Below are positions 1 to 11,177 of a DNA stretch of 64,000 nt, piece after piece; the stretch's first letter is position 1; every line of letters begins with the position of its first letter. Under the pieces are notes generated by a model, which was not told the DNA's origin, made no database searches, and saw only the letters and a program-made list of their open reading frames with translations. The stretch lies in NCBI GenBank assembly GCA_963575745.1, contig CAUYUJ010018897.1, positions 123,710 through 187,709 on the forward strand, in the 5' to 3' direction. A program made the position numbers and the translations under genes. The stretch comes from Prorocentrum cordatum. Its lineage: Eukaryota > Sar > Dinophyceae > Prorocentrales > Prorocentraceae.

Positions 1-330
1 GAATTGTGAAAACATATCGAGCGAGAGCGCCGCTCCTGAGTTCGGGGGCTTTCTTCGCCAGGGGCTCCCGGAGTAAATCGTCAGGAAGTACCAAAAAGGA
101 GCTCTTGTCGTCGTGGTTGGGCCCCCGCCAACTTGATTGAATTGCGAGCAACTATCGGGCGAGAGCGCCGTTCCTAAGTTCGGGGGCCTCTCTGGCCAGG
201 ATGTCTCGGAGTAAATTGTGAGGAAGTATCGAGCGGGAGCCGTTGTCGTCGTAGCCGGGCCTCCAAGGGCCCATTTTTACATATTTTTACATTCGGGCCA
301 ACGCTCGAGCGGGAGCTTCCTTTTCAGGGA
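1..330. repeat. Diverged copies of the GAGGAAGT core repeat
   Basis: Several diverged copies of a roughly 55-bp unit are visible, each running aggaagta/tcgagcggGAGC then cgttcctgag ttcggg. The same core is found in better form at 3680-4760 and in the 160-bp satellite at 56476-58220. No coding potential is seen. Confidence 0.6.
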
Positions 331-410
331 AAATCTAGCCGGCGTCGAGGCGAGGGGGCCCAGAACCGTTTCCGGAGATCATCAATAATTATTCACTAGA
401 AATGAGTATT

Positions 411-411
411 C

Positions 412-488
<77 letters not shown>
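411..488 (+). repeat. (CAA)n microsatellite
   Basis: Uninterrupted CAA triplets of about 78 bp. It sits just after the junction sequence atcaataattattcac, the same arrangement as the later CAA tracts, so the tract belongs to a repeated module. The poly-Gln and poly-Val frames here are not taken as genes. Confidence 0.95.
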
Positions 489-489
<1 letters not shown>

Positions 490-781
490 CATTTTACCCG
501 AACGCTCAGTGTTCTCCCCAGTGCCAGGGTTTTCATGCGACGCCAGCCAATACCCCCACTTCGTGGGGGGGCAATGCAAGCTCTACCAAACATCCACACG
601 ACTCTCGGGAACCACCCACACCCAGCTTCCCGCCCTATGACGTCAGGACACTTCACTTCGTGGCGCGCGGACGATCGTGGATACTACACTGGCGTGGAGT
701 ACACACCCGCAGAGGTTGATCACTTGTTTGGGCCCCGCATGTGCCCCGCATGGTGCATTTGTTGCGTATGACATACATAGT

Positions 782-783
782 AC

Positions 784-817
<34 letters not shown>

Positions 818-840
818 AGACAGAGAGCCAGTGGAGAGAG
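782..840 (+). repeat. (GA)n microsatellite
   Basis: GAGA runs with a few interruptions. It is present only in the first copy of the duplicated module, so it expanded or was gained after the duplication, or was lost from copy 2. Confidence 0.85.
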
Positions 841-1362
841 AGATAGAAAGAGATTCGTCACATGTGTGAGGCAACCTGAGAAGACTCGTAGGCTCGCAAC
901 CGTTGTTGCAGAAGGTCGAAGCACCTGAAAAGGTTCCTCGCAAAGGCCCTTTTAACAGAAATGTTTAAAATCTGGTGGGTTTCCTAGGAATCCGCAAGAG
1001 CGCGCGGAAGGACATTTTGACAATTTTTTCTGAGAAAACCATTGGGTTTTTGATGTTTTTATGTTAAAATCGCTACGAAACCTAAGGTTTTGGAAGGATT
1101 TCGTCTTGCGCGCACGAATGTCCACTTTACCTTATTTTTTGCAAGGGATTCTTGCAATTTGATCAAGTAAAAACAAGAATTTTCATTTTCTATTGTTTTT
1201 TGCAAGGGAAAACGAGCGTCAACAAAAAACCGGATCCGGAGCTCATCCACTTTTCTGAAGCTTTCGCGAAAAAATGATGAAAATGTAGCTGCGGCCTAGG
1301 CGCGGCGCAGAGGTCGCGCACCAGGGGTCCCAACAATAATAATTCTTTAGAAGGAATAATGT

Positions 1363-1364
1363 TC

Positions 1365-1420
<56 letters not shown>
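1363..1420 (+). repeat. (CAA)n microsatellite
   Basis: A pure CAA run of about 58 bp after ttctttagaaggaataatgtt. This is the second CAA tract in the module series. Confidence 0.95.
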
Positions 1421-1421
<1 letters not shown>

Positions 1422-2181
1422 TACTAGCACGTGGGGACACACCGTTCTCACCAGTGCCAGGGTTTTCATAGGAGGCGGGCAATACCCCCACTTTGTGGGG
1501 GGGCCGGTTCAAGCTCTACCAAATTTCCAAACGACTCTTCGCCACCACCCACACCCAGCTTCCCGCCCTATGACGTTCGGACACTTCACTTCGTGGCATG
1601 CGGACGACCGTGGCTACTATTCAGGGCCCCGCGGCCGACGACGACGGCGTGCGCGCGCGAAGAAAAAACGAATGTGTCCCGCATGGTATTATTTGACAGG
1701 GATGATGGCCCTGGCAGGTGCGCAACCGTTGTTGCAGAAGTTCGAAAAAGTTGCTCGCAAAAGCCCATTTGACAGAAATGTTTAAAAAGTGTTGGGTTTC
1801 CGACAAATCCGCAAGAGCGCGCGGGATGAAATTTTGACATTTTTTTTTTTTGAAAAACCATTGGTTTTTTGATGTTTTTATGTTAAAATCGCTACGAACA
1901 CTAAGGTTTTGGAAGGATTTCGTCTTGCGCGCGCGAATGTCCACTTTACCTTACTTTTTGCAAGGGATTCTTGAAGTTTGGTTATGTTAGAACAAGAAAT
2001 GTCCACTTTAGCTTATTTTTTGCAAGGGAAAACCGATCGTAACAACACAACCGGATCCGGACCACCCCGTTTTGCCTGAGACTTCCTCACGAAAATGATG
2101 AAAATGTGGCTGCGGCCTAGGCGCGGCGAGGGGGCCGCGCACCAGGGGTCCCAACAATAATTATTCTTTAGAATAAATAAT

Positions 2182-2283
2182 GTTCAACAACAACAACAAT
2201 AACAACAACAACAACAACAATAACAAGAACAATAACAAGAACAACAACAACAACAACAATAACAACAACAAGAACAACAATAA
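2182..2283 (+). repeat. Interrupted (CAA)n tract
   Basis: CAA triplets interrupted by AAT and AAG. The interruptions suggest an older tract than those at 411 and 1363. Confidence 0.9.
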
Positions 2284-2860
2284 TTTTATGACTGATCGCC
2301 CTTATCTGCTCGAGTGTCCAATAACGCGTATTTCCCAAACCCTCGATACCCGCCCTCTTCGTCTTCGATCGAACCCCTTTTGGGGGGTATACCTTTCTTC
2401 CTTGCAGGCCGGGCCCCGGCAAGCGGCGGGGCGGCCGCGGACCGTCGGCCTGGCCAGCGGCAGCGCTGATCGGCGGGGCGGCCGCGGACCGTCGACCCGA
2501 CCCCACGAGGGACGGACAGGGGACCGACCACGACGACGACGACGACGTCGAAGACGACGGCGACGACGACGACGACGGCGACGACGAGCGAAAGCGAGAG
2601 CGAGAGAGAACGACAGCAGGGTCACGAAGGGCACGAAGTAGGCCATGAAGGGCGACAGCGGGGACACGAAGGGAATGCGTATGGGGCCAGGAAGAGCGCG
2701 AACGAGCGGGGGCCAGGGGGCCAGTTTGAGCAGGAAGACTTTCCCTGCCAAAAAAACAGGGTGCGAGCGTCGAGGGGCACACTTTGATTGAGAAAACACA
2801 GCATGCACAGGTGAGGGGGATCAACAATAATTATTCTTCAGCAGTGAGCAATTAGAATTT

Positions 2861-2924
<64 letters not shown>

Positions 2925-2925
2925 C

Positions 2926-3005
<80 letters not shown>

Positions 3006-3480
3006 GCAGCAGCAGCAACAACAACAACACTCATTTTAAGACTGTTCGCCCTTATATGCTCGAGTGTCCAATAACGCGTATTTCCCAAAAACCCTCGATA
3101 CCCGCCCTCTTCGTCTTCGATCGAACCCCTTTTGGGGGGTATGCCTTTCTTCCCTGCAGGCCGGGCCCCGGACCGTCGGCCTGATCAGCGGCAGCGCCAA
3201 TCGGCGGGGCGGGGGCGGACCGTCGACCCGACCCCAAGAGGGACGGACAGGGGACCGACCACGACGACGACGACGACGACGACGACGACAACGACGACGA
3301 CGACGACGACGTCGAAGACGACGGCGACGACGGTGACGACGAGCGAAAGCGAGAGCGAGAGAGAACGACAGCAGGGCCACGAAGGGCACGAAGTAGGCCA
3401 CGAAAGGCGACAGCGGGGACACGAAGGGAATGCGTATGGGGCCACGAAGAGTGCGAACGAGCGGGGGCCACGAAGTGCAG
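2284..3480 (+). repeat. Second duplicated module pair, with CGA tracts
   Basis: The segment after the CAA tract (2284-2700) recurs at 3031-3480. Both contain cgagtgtccaataacgcgta, cgatacccgccctcttcgtc, the pair ggaccgtcgg/ccccacgaggg-like boxes, a (CGA/GAC)n tract (about 2527-2590 and 3258-3340) and gagcgagagagaacgacagcagg. A shorter third copy of the first part is at about 4035-4135. Long ORFs across the CGA tracts are low-complexity frames and are not supported as genes. Confidence 0.8.
2861..3030 (+). repeat. Long (CAA)n tract
   Basis: About 160 bp of CAA with one CAAACAA slip and a few CAG triplets near the end. It is the longest CAA tract in the window. Confidence 0.95.
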
Positions 3481-3679
3481 ATAATGCGGTGCCACAGAAG
3501 GCAACTATGGGGCCACTGGGGGTAGCAACTGGGCCACGTAGGACACTGAGGGGGACGCAGATGGCGACAGCGGGGCCACGAAGGGCATGCACATGGGGCC
3601 ACAACGGGCACGACTCCTGGGTGCCTGGGTGTCGGGAGCGCGGCGCTTGGGCAAGTTGCAGGAAATTCCAACGCAAGGC

Positions 3680-4770
3680 TATTCTTCAGTAAGTTGCAAG
3701 CAAGTGTTCAGCGAGAGCGCGACTCCAGAGCTCCGGGAGAGCGACTCTTGAATCAAATGTAAGGAAGTCCCAAGCGAGAGCGCGATTCCTGAATAAAATG
3801 CGAAGAAGTCTCGGGCGGGAGCGGGGGTACTGCCTAAATTGTAAGGAAGTCTCAGGCGGGAGCCGTTGTTGTTGTAGCCCAGGTGCCAGGGGGCCAGTTT
3901 GAGCAGGAAGACTTTCCCTGTCAAAAAACAGGGTGCGAGCGTCGAGGGGCACACTTTGATTTAGAAGAAACAGTATGCACCGGTGGGGGGAACCAACAAT
4001 AATTTTTCAGAAATGAGAGTTCAACCACAAGAATCATTATAAAACTGTTCGATCTTGCTCGTGTGTTATTCAAAACGAGTTCCCCACATCCTCGATACCC
4101 GCCCTGTTTGTCTTCGATCACACCCCCTTTGGGGGGAGCACTTCCAGAATAAAATGTGAGGGGCTCTCTGGCGGGAGCGGGGGTCTTGATTAAATTGCGA
4201 GGAAATCTTGATTCAATTGCGAGGAAGTCTCAAGCGGGAGCGCCGTTCCTGAGTAACTTGTGAGGAAATCTCAGATGGGAGCGGGGGTCCTGACTAAATT
4301 GCGAGGAGGTCACAGGCGGGAACACCGATCCTGAGTAAACTGTAGGGAAGTCTCAGGAGCGGGGGTCCTGAGTAAATTTGGAGGAAGTCCTAGGCGGGGA
4401 GCCGTTGTTGTTGCAATCTGGGGGGGCAGGGGCACAGTTTGAGCACGAAGACTTCCCCTGTCAAAAAACAGGGTGCGAGCGTCGAGGGGCAGATCTTGAT
4501 GGGCGGGTCGGGCAGGCGGGCCCAGGCGGCAAGGTCGAGCAGGCGGGCTGCTGAAGCGTAAGTCCTGCATGAATCGCGAGGAAGTCTCGAGCGATAGTGG
4601 GATTCCCAAGTAAATCGTGAGACAGGCTGCAGCGAGAGCGTGATTCCTGCGTGTCCAGGGCGCCACGCCAGAGCGAGATTCTGCACACATTGTGAGGAAT
4701 TCTTGCGCGAGAGCTCGATTTTGGAATCACATGTGAGGAAGTATCAGACGGGAGCCGTTGTTGTTGTAGG
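3680..4770 (+). repeat. Array of the GAGGAAGTCTCRRGCGGGAGC core
   Basis: Around 15 imperfect units of about 50-57 bp run as core, then gggg-tcctga, then gtaaattg. Examples begin near 3700, 3760, 3803, 3843, 4153, 4220, 4263, 4306, 4345, 4380, 4575 and 4735. Changes are mostly point substitutions, with some units shortened. The same core in pairs makes up the 160-bp satellite at 56476-58220. Confidence 0.8.
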
Positions 4771-4889
4771 CGGGGGGGTAACAAGCAGCTTGAGCAGGAA
4801 GACTTCCCCTGATACCAAGCCGGGTGCGAGCCTCGAGGGGGGCACTGCAATTCAAAAAACACCATGTGCACCGTGGGGGGATCAACAGT

Positions 4890-5039
4890 AATTACAAACC
4901 CTCCTTCGGTGGGGCTCTCGTTTTGAATGAGCAGTGTGGGCCCCACCTCTTCCTCCCTCCTCCCTCCTCCCCGCCTCCCCTTCACCCCCTCCCCTCAGCC
5001 CCCCCTCTCTTTCCTGCTTGTCGTCCTCTCCCTCGTCGA
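4890..5039 (+). other. Pyrimidine-rich lead-in, no gene recognised
   Basis: A C/T-rich stretch that precedes the 101-bp tandem repeat. Reading frames start here but have no recognisable domain. Confidence 0.4.
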
Positions 5040-5460
5040 GACCTCGCGGGCCCTGCGGGGCTGCGGACCGTGCAACAGTCGCAGCTTTCGTGGGCTCCTG
5101 GGAGGTCCAGCGGAAAGGAGGTCCACGTGGATTTGGCGAGACCTCGCGGCTCCCTGCGCGGTTGCGAACCGCGCAACTGTCGCCGCTTTCGTGGGCTTCT
5201 GGGAGGTCCAGCGGAGTGGAGTTCCACGCAGATTTCCCGAGACCTCGCGGCTCCCTGGGGGGCTGCGAGCCGCGCAATTGTCACCGCTTTCGCGGGCTCC
5301 TGGGAGGTCCAGCGGCGTGGAGGTCCGCACGGACCTGCCGAGACCTCGCGGCTCCCTGGGGGGGCGGCGAACCGCGCAACTGTCGCCGCTTTCGTGGGCT
5401 GTCTCGGGAGACCGCGCAACTGTCGCCACTTTCGTGGGCGCCTGGGAGGTCCACCGGAGG
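5040..5460 (+). repeat. 101-bp tandem repeat, about 4 copies
   Basis: Units begin with GACCTCGCGG at 5040, 5140, 5241 and 5342, giving spacings of 100, 101 and 101 bp. Each contains gcgcaactgtcgccgctttc, gtgggctcctgggaggtcca and gcggagtggaggtcc. The fourth unit has an internal partial duplication of the gcgcaactgtcgcc box. Because 101 is not divisible by 3, three overlapping long ORFs cross it in different frames; none is supported as a protein. Confidence 0.9.
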
Positions 5461-5710
5461 AGGAGGAGGAGGAGGAGGAGGAGGAGGAGGAGGAGCAGGA
5501 AGGAGCAGGAGGAGCAGGAGGAGCAGGAGTTGGTCCCCTGCCTCCCTCACCTGTTTCTACTGTTTTCCGTTGGCGCACACCTCAGGAAGGAGAAGGAGCA
5601 GGAGGAGGAGCAGGAGGAGGACGTACGGATGGCCGCGGTCGCTCCGCACTCCGAGGCCGACGGCGACAGCGACAGGAGGAGGACGAGGAGGACGAGGAGG
5701 ACGAGGGGCA
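5456..5710 (+). repeat. (GGA)n and GAC/GAG-rich tract
   Basis: A pure GGA run at about 5456-5500 is followed by AGGAGCAGG repeats and a second tract at 5594-5700. It abuts the end of the 101-bp array. Confidence 0.9.
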
Positions 5711-7838
5711 GAAGGAGGGTGCCCGAGCGGGCCTCCCTCCGCTTGGCGAGTGCCGAGGCTTCCCGGTGCTGCGCCCTGGCAGAGCCCGACGTCCCGGGCA
5801 CCCACAAGCGGACCATCACCATCGGGATGGGCCCGGCCAAGGGCTGGCGCGTGACCGCGTGGCTGAGGGACAAGACCGACACGGGGCGGCAAGGGGACTG
5901 GCGTCGATACCTGGCATGGCCGTTGCAGCATGAGCGAAGATGCATGTCTGGGGCAAGATTTGCACGCTGCCTTGCACGTTCTGGGGGGAGGTTTGGGAGC
6001 AGGGCTTTCGCACCGCAGTGCCCTCGTAGCAGTGGTAGCGGTCGCAGCATGCGAAGTGTCCAGTGCCTCCCGGTTGTATCCTACAGGCACGCATCCACTC
6101 TAGAGGGTGGCAGACGGAGCAGTGGTTTCCGTCGCAATCACCGTGTAGATTCGAAAGGCTGGGCAGAGCAAAGTACTGGTCGGTGGACGCAAGGGAGATA
6201 TTAGGCGGGAGTGGACCCAGGAAGCGGGTATCACGTTTTTGACAGCTTTCGTTCTGCATGTTTGGCACCACTTATGCGCTCACTCGAGGCATCGCCCGAG
6301 CTATCGCATGAGGAGTCTGGCGCAGGCGCACAGCCACAGCAGCGGCGATGGTGAGTAGGAGCTGCGAAGGCGAGGGACTGCACTAGGCCACCCACTTTGC
6401 ACAGTTCCGATAGCTGCTCGCTTTAGATGGGCGAGGCCAGGAGATGGCGACGACTCAGAAGGGCTCGAGTGTTGCGACGCATCACGCCCGCGAGGCATCC
6501 TCTCCTCGCTTGTTACGGCCAGTGCGGGCAGAGTTTCAACAGAGAGGAGTGTGGTGTCTTCCTCGATGTGCCCAGTGCGCGCGCCAGAAGGGTCAGTGAC
6601 GGGAGGGAATTCGACAGCACCGTCCGGTGGCGTATCACTTCTCCTGAGCGCAGACACACTTACGTTCGGTTCAACTCGAGCAGCATGCGGAATCTTCAGG
6701 AGTGGAGGGTGAGGAAGGGCATAGGTGCAGTTCTTCCGTCGTCCTCCTGCCTTCCTCCGTTCCTCCTCACCAGTCAGTCGTTCAGTCTCCTTAGTCCATC
6801 CTCCCCTTCTCCTTCTGGTCACCGCCTTCTCCTTCATCGGTCAGTGAGTTAGTCAGTCAGTCAGAGATGAGGTTTGATGTTCGTATCGTCTACAGTGATG
6901 GGGCAGAGAAGAAAACAAGACGCAGCGATGAAACTGCATGCGCAGAAGGAGGAAGGTGGGGCACAGCCCGCAACCCGAAGCCGCCTCCGCTCGCCTCAAG
7001 AGGGGGGTCCTCCTCCTCCTCCCCCTCCTCCTCGACGCAGCCCTGCGGACAAGTTACCTTGGCCACATGAAACAGCTCTCGGCGGATGGCACTCCTCCTT
7101 CCCCGTTTCTTCTCCGCAGCGATTCCCGCGGGGCCAGATGCACACGAGCTGCCAGCAGTGGGCTCATCCTCCCCCTTGTCTTGCAGTCGCTCTGCCTGCT
7201 CCGTCGCGGTTTCGTCCATAGGGGCCGAGGGCACATCAGCGGAGACAGTCGACTCCTCCCCCCCCTCTCCTGGCCCTCCTCTCGCCGTCGCTCCGCCTGC
7301 TCCGTCGGGGCTTCGCACCCAGGACCCGTTGCCATGGGCGTGCCGGGCCCTTTCCTCTTCGGGTGCCTCGAGGACGATTTGGCATGGCGAGTGTTTCTGC
7401 TAGCTCGTCTTGACGAATGATTTGCGCTGGGTGCGCATGGTGCTTGCGCGGGGGATTGGGGGATGGGGTCTTTCGGCTCCTGCGGCAGTGCGGCGGCTGC
7501 GCAGGGTATCGCCTGTGGGAAATGCGCAGTCGCAGAACAATGGCTGTCACCTTGCACCTGCTTGCTCAACGAGGATATTGCTGCCGCTCTCCTCCTGCTG
7601 CTCCGCATCTTCCTCCAGCGTGGCAGGTTCTCACAAAGATGGGAGGAGAGTCGGCCGGGGGCTACGACGAGGATAAATCCGTTATGAGAGTATTCCAGAA
7701 CGCTCTCAGAGCGTCCCAGACTGCTCTGCGAAGGCCGCGGTGCCCGAGATATCCTCCAGAGCTGCCAGATCTCAGAGATCCCCGATTTATCCTCACCCGA
7801 TTGTATCCACGTCCTGGCTCCGTCTTAGGGGGTATGAG
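5711..7838. other. No gene recognised
   Basis: High-GC sequence with overlapping ORFs up to about 180 codons on both strands. None shows a recognisable domain, coherent composition or repeat structure. A short gtcagt-type run lies at 6775-6868. Confidence 0.4.
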
Positions 7839-8002
7839 TCGAGTCGGGGATTGACTACAGAATTGATTTACCCCAATTGCTTTGTTCGCCGAATCCATGA
7901 GAAATGCGTAGGTTGTTCGTAGATCTACGAACATTTTACGCATGACTCGACGAGGACGTCAATTTTAGGATGAATCAATTCTGTAGTCGATCTCCTACTC
8001 GA
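7839..8002. repeat. 164-bp imperfect palindrome, MITE-like
   Basis: The arms meet at a perfect 18-bp palindrome, gttcgtagatctacgaac, at 7914-7931. The outer arms carry gactacagaattgatt (7853-7868) and its exact inverse aatcaattctgtagtc (7973-7988), flanked by inverted tcgagt. The middle of the arms is more diverged (about 60-70% by eye). The whole could fold into one long hairpin. A foldback or MITE-type element is likely, but no target-site duplication was established. Confidence 0.7.
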
Positions 8003-8094
8003 CGGAGGAGGAGAATGTTCTAAGGCGGACATGGGCTGCTGCCGCCCCCGCCGGCGGAGAAGGTCGGGGGCTGTCGCGTGGGAAGTCGGCTTTT

Positions 8095-8198
8095 GCACCG
8101 AACCGCCCCAAACAGATGCCCCCCCAGCCGCTGGCAGCTCCCGATAGTTGCCGACACGTGGGGCATGCGGGGGGCATCTGTTTGCGGCAGTTCGGTGC
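8095..8198. repeat. 30-bp stem hairpin with ~43-nt loop
   Basis: The left arm at 8095-8124 (gcaccgaaccgccccaaaca then gatgcccccc) is the inverse of the right arm at 8169-8198 with 28 of 30 matches. It lies 90 bp from the palindrome at 7839-8002. It could be a second foldback element or a structured RNA; the sequence does not decide. Confidence 0.7.
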
Positions 8199-8199
8199 G

Positions 8200-8751
8200 C
8201 CAGCGGATCGAACTCATGCTCCCCCTCAGGGTCACTCCCCTCTCCTGGTGGATCCCGATTTTCCCAGCTCCAGGGAGCAAGCAGCAAAAACGGAGCCCAG
8301 ATCACGATGCCACCAGGCCCGGAACAGAAGTCGGAAACTGGAGCATATACATTACCAGTGGCGGGCGGTTTTTCAATCCCAGGACTTTTTCAATCGCAGT
8401 CGGGGACGACGTCGGGGTGGTGTGGTGTATACTTTTTCCCAGGTCTTCCTGGGGAAGCAACGAAGAATCTATACACCAAGATCCCGGATACACCAGGATC
8501 CGCTTTCCCTGTGCGAGGTTCGGTGCGAGGCCAGACAGAGGCGTCGGTGTATAGAGCTCGGTTCCCTGAGAGGGTTCCCTTTCGTGCCGAGTGTCGGCCG
8601 TGCTGCGGCCACGCATGGCGCCCGCCGGAGGTGGGAGCGGCAGCGGGAGGCCTCCGTCGGAGCCCCCCCCTGCAGGGCAGGCGAGAGCACCCGCTTCGGG
8701 AGGGGCAGGAGGAGCCGGCCCTGCCTCCGGCGGCAAAAAAGCGGAGCGGAG
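8200..8751. other. No gene recognised
   Basis: Moderate-GC sequence with ORFs on both strands. Short gtgtatac/tctatacacc boxes and a ggatacaccaggatcc box recur, but no gene or larger repeat is supported. Confidence 0.35.
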
Positions 8752-9070
8752 ACCGGAAGGAGCTAGAAGAGTGGGGCGGACATTCCAGCCTCACGGAGTC
8801 GCCCAGAACACGGCGGGTCCGGAGTCACGGAGGGAGAGGACCCGCCTGACTGCGGTTGACTGCGGTTGATTTTATGACTTGAAGTTGTGTCGGTCATGCA
8901 CCCCAGGCGATGCGGGAAAGTAGGGCGGAATTTTCTCCGCAAAGGTATGGCGGAAACAGCGACGGCAAAGCTGAGCGAACACCGGAAGGAGCTGGAAGAG
9001 TGGGGCGGACATTCCCGCCTCACGGAATCGCCCAGAGCACGGCGGGTCCGGAGTCACGGAGGGAGAGGAC
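8752..9070 (+). repeat. 90-bp direct duplication
   Basis: Segment 8752-8841 (accggaaggagctagaagag onward) recurs at 8981-9070 with about 5 differences. The copies are 229 bp apart and separated by unrelated sequence. A target-site or segmental duplication is possible. Confidence 0.85.
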
Positions 9071-9200
9071 AACGTGAGCGAGGGCGTGCACACGCAGATC
9101 TACACTGGGGCCCGGCGGGAGCTGCAGAAGAAGATCGGCGCGAGGCGCCGCGATGGCTCTTGCTCCTTGCCTTGGCACACCGCTGAAAGTGTCAGACGAG

Positions 9201-9248
<48 letters not shown>

Positions 9249-9671
9249 TGGGAGAAGTGGAGTGGCGTGGAGTGGAGGCCGTTGCGGAAGCAAGTTCGTC
9301 CGACCGATTACCCATTAAAGTGTGCTCGATTTCCTGCCCTTTTTCTCGGCCTGGCTGAGGACCTTCGGCTTTTAACCAGCCGTAAGTCTGTCGAGGTATC
9401 TGCTCACGACAGGGACGGCTCAAGAGGCGATTATGCTGCTCGGCTATAGCCCCACAGCGCGTGCAGAACCATAGTCGGAGGGTCGTGTGCACGTTAAGTT
9501 TAGGGTATGAGTGGGATAGCCCATGCCCCCATTATGTGGATACGATCGCCCCTCTTAGGAGACATTATAACACCATCAACATTATATAATTGTGGGCAAG
9601 GAGTCGGCCACCAGGCCTTCATACAATCTTGAGTGGCAGAACTGAAGCATCTCAAACATCGCTGCTTATCA
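9071..9671. other. No gene; contains a (GAC)n run
   Basis: A GAC-type run of about 50 bp lies at about 9198-9247. The rest is unique sequence with no recognised gene. It lies downstream of LINE A on the minus strand and may hold its 3' untranslated part. Confidence 0.4.
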
Positions 9672-11174
9672 TCACTGAAAGTATGGGGGGAGATAAGGGA
9701 GGCGACAGCAGCAGCGGAGGGAGGAGGAGGAGGGGGAGGAGCAGCAGCAGCAGAGCATTCTCTTTTCCTCGCACCCTCGGCCTTCTCCGTGGCCGCCATA
9801 CTGTCGATCGCTGCACGAAGGAGCCTGTGTCTGACCAGCAAGGCCCGCCTCTCGTGCATGAGGATCCGCCCTCGCTTCACGCGCAGCGTGTCCCGCCACC
9901 TCGTCTGCCACGGCGTTGCCTATGGCAAGGCCTTGCACCTCCTTGCCGTCGCACAGATCCTGAGCCGTGAGGTGGGAGTGGGTGAACAGCACGACCACGG
10001 AACGATCCTGCACGAGCTTACCCACCTCCCACCATATGTCCGCGTGCTCGCCCCACGGGGCGATGTACTTCCTCGAATACCACCCTTCCGCCACCATGTC
10101 GCAGTCCGTGGCGTACGTGAGGGCCCCCGTGGTGCAGTACAGCGCCATGTGAAAGGCCTTCAGCTCGCCCCTCGCCGCGACTTGTCTCGACCCCGTCAAG
10201 GGCCCTGCCACGCACGAGTGGGCCAGCGGGCTCTCCGTGTCCAGCACCCTCACGATGGCCAGCCCGACTGGTCGCAGCTTGTTGGATCCCGTGTCCTGGC
10301 CACCGCTGGCATCGCCGCACACGGACACTGGCTCGTGCTCGGGCCCATGGCCCATGCACCCCGCCGTCAGCTCCGCAATACTTGCGTGCCTCCGCTGCTC
10401 CACCGAGGGAGGCGGAGGAGCGGCGACCCACGCCGACGGCAGCAGCCCGCGGAGCCAGAACGCCTCGGCGGTGTTGACCTGCACCAGCGCCTGACTCACC
10501 AGCTCGTCGCTCATCTCGTATGCCCTGGAGCCCTTGTTCATCTCGCACTGCCACCATCCGTAGAGGGCTGTCTCTCGAGGGGCCTGACAACGATCGCATA
10601 TAGTGCTACCAGCATACCTCGCGAGGCACTGTTGCTTCCGGTCCTTCGGCCACGCTGCACCTGTCGCCACATTCAGCATAACCTCAGCAAGTCTGGGGCC
10701 ATCCTTCTGCTGGCTGAAGTGAAAAAGCAGTGGCCGATACGACTCGTTGTCCACCCCGTCTTGCATCCCATCCCCGCAGAAGTGCTCGGCCGCCTTCCTC
10801 CACAGCTGCCTGCCCGCTGAAGCCGCGATGTCGGTCAAGATGCCGCTGTGCGTGTCGACCGCTTCGGCCCCCGTGTAAATACTGTCTGGAAGCTGCCAGT
10901 CCTCTGTGGTTCCCCAGTCGCTTTGGAAAGACCGTGTGTTCGGATCGATCGGCTGCCACTGCAAACGAAGAAGCTGGATAATGACCGCTGATATAGGCCC
11001 TTGAGCTCGCCTAGCCTGTACTCTAAGAGCTTGGCCTATCAAGTTGCCCACGATCTTTGGCCACACATGCCGTATACTCCGTCCACGGTCTGGGTGCGAT
11101 TGCCACGTCGATAACCATAAATCTATAGCACGCCGATGATATACAACTGCTGGATCTGGACCTGGCGCTCTCAA
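9672..11174 (-). pseudogene. LINE A connection region and RNase H
   Basis: 500 codons without an upstream start of its own. Residues about 215-245 carry C-x2-C then W-x2-C, like the zinc motif between RT and RNase H in this class. RNase H is at about residues 295-440: SVCGDASGG (first Asp), ARGELKAFH (Glu), YATDCDMVAEGW (Asp) and HLTAQ with GNAVADEVAGHAA (final His/Asp region). All four acidic positions can be proposed. The last 40 residues run into Ser/Cys codons of a GGA-rich tract and are probably not native. Confidence 0.75.
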
Positions 11175-11177
11175 GTC

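Larger units (their letters stand above)
380..2160 (+). repeat. Two tandem copies of a ~0.8-0.95-kb module
   Basis: Copy 1 (about 380-1331) and copy 2 (about 1332-2150) share order and sequence: CAACAATAATTATTC-type junction, CAA tract, a segment starting at the common cagtgccagggttttcat, a segment with cttcccgccctatgacgt, an AT-rich stretch with gatgtttttatgttaaaatcgct, and an end with ggcctaggcgcggcg and ccaggggtcccaacaataa. Copy 1 carries an extra (GA)n stretch at 782-840. No protein domain is recognised. Confidence 0.8.
2720..4880 (+). repeat. Four dispersed copies of a ~95-bp unit
   Basis: The unit ccagtttgagcaggaagact, then tccctgtcaaaaaacagggtg, cgagcgtcgaggggcacac and a tail atgcaccggtggggg occurs at about 2724-2815, 3893-3985, 4436-4495 (partial) and 4788-4880. 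The inner TCCCTG...CAGGG forms a small hairpin. The copies lie before a CAACAATAAT-type junction or a similar AACAGTAATTA sequence. Function unknown. Confidence 0.75.

Noticed and set aside
411-579. Poly-Gln/poly-Val ORFs on the CAA tract
   Set aside because: Pure triplet repeat read in several frames; no flanking protein sequence supports a gene.
4824-6204. Three overlapping ORFs of 300-425 codons over the 101-bp repeat
   Set aside because: The repeat period is not a multiple of 3, so the same DNA is read in changing frames; no domain is seen.
6301-6837. Minus-strand 178-codon ORF as a gene
   Set aside because: Overlaps equally long frames on the other strand; no signal, domain or compositional support.
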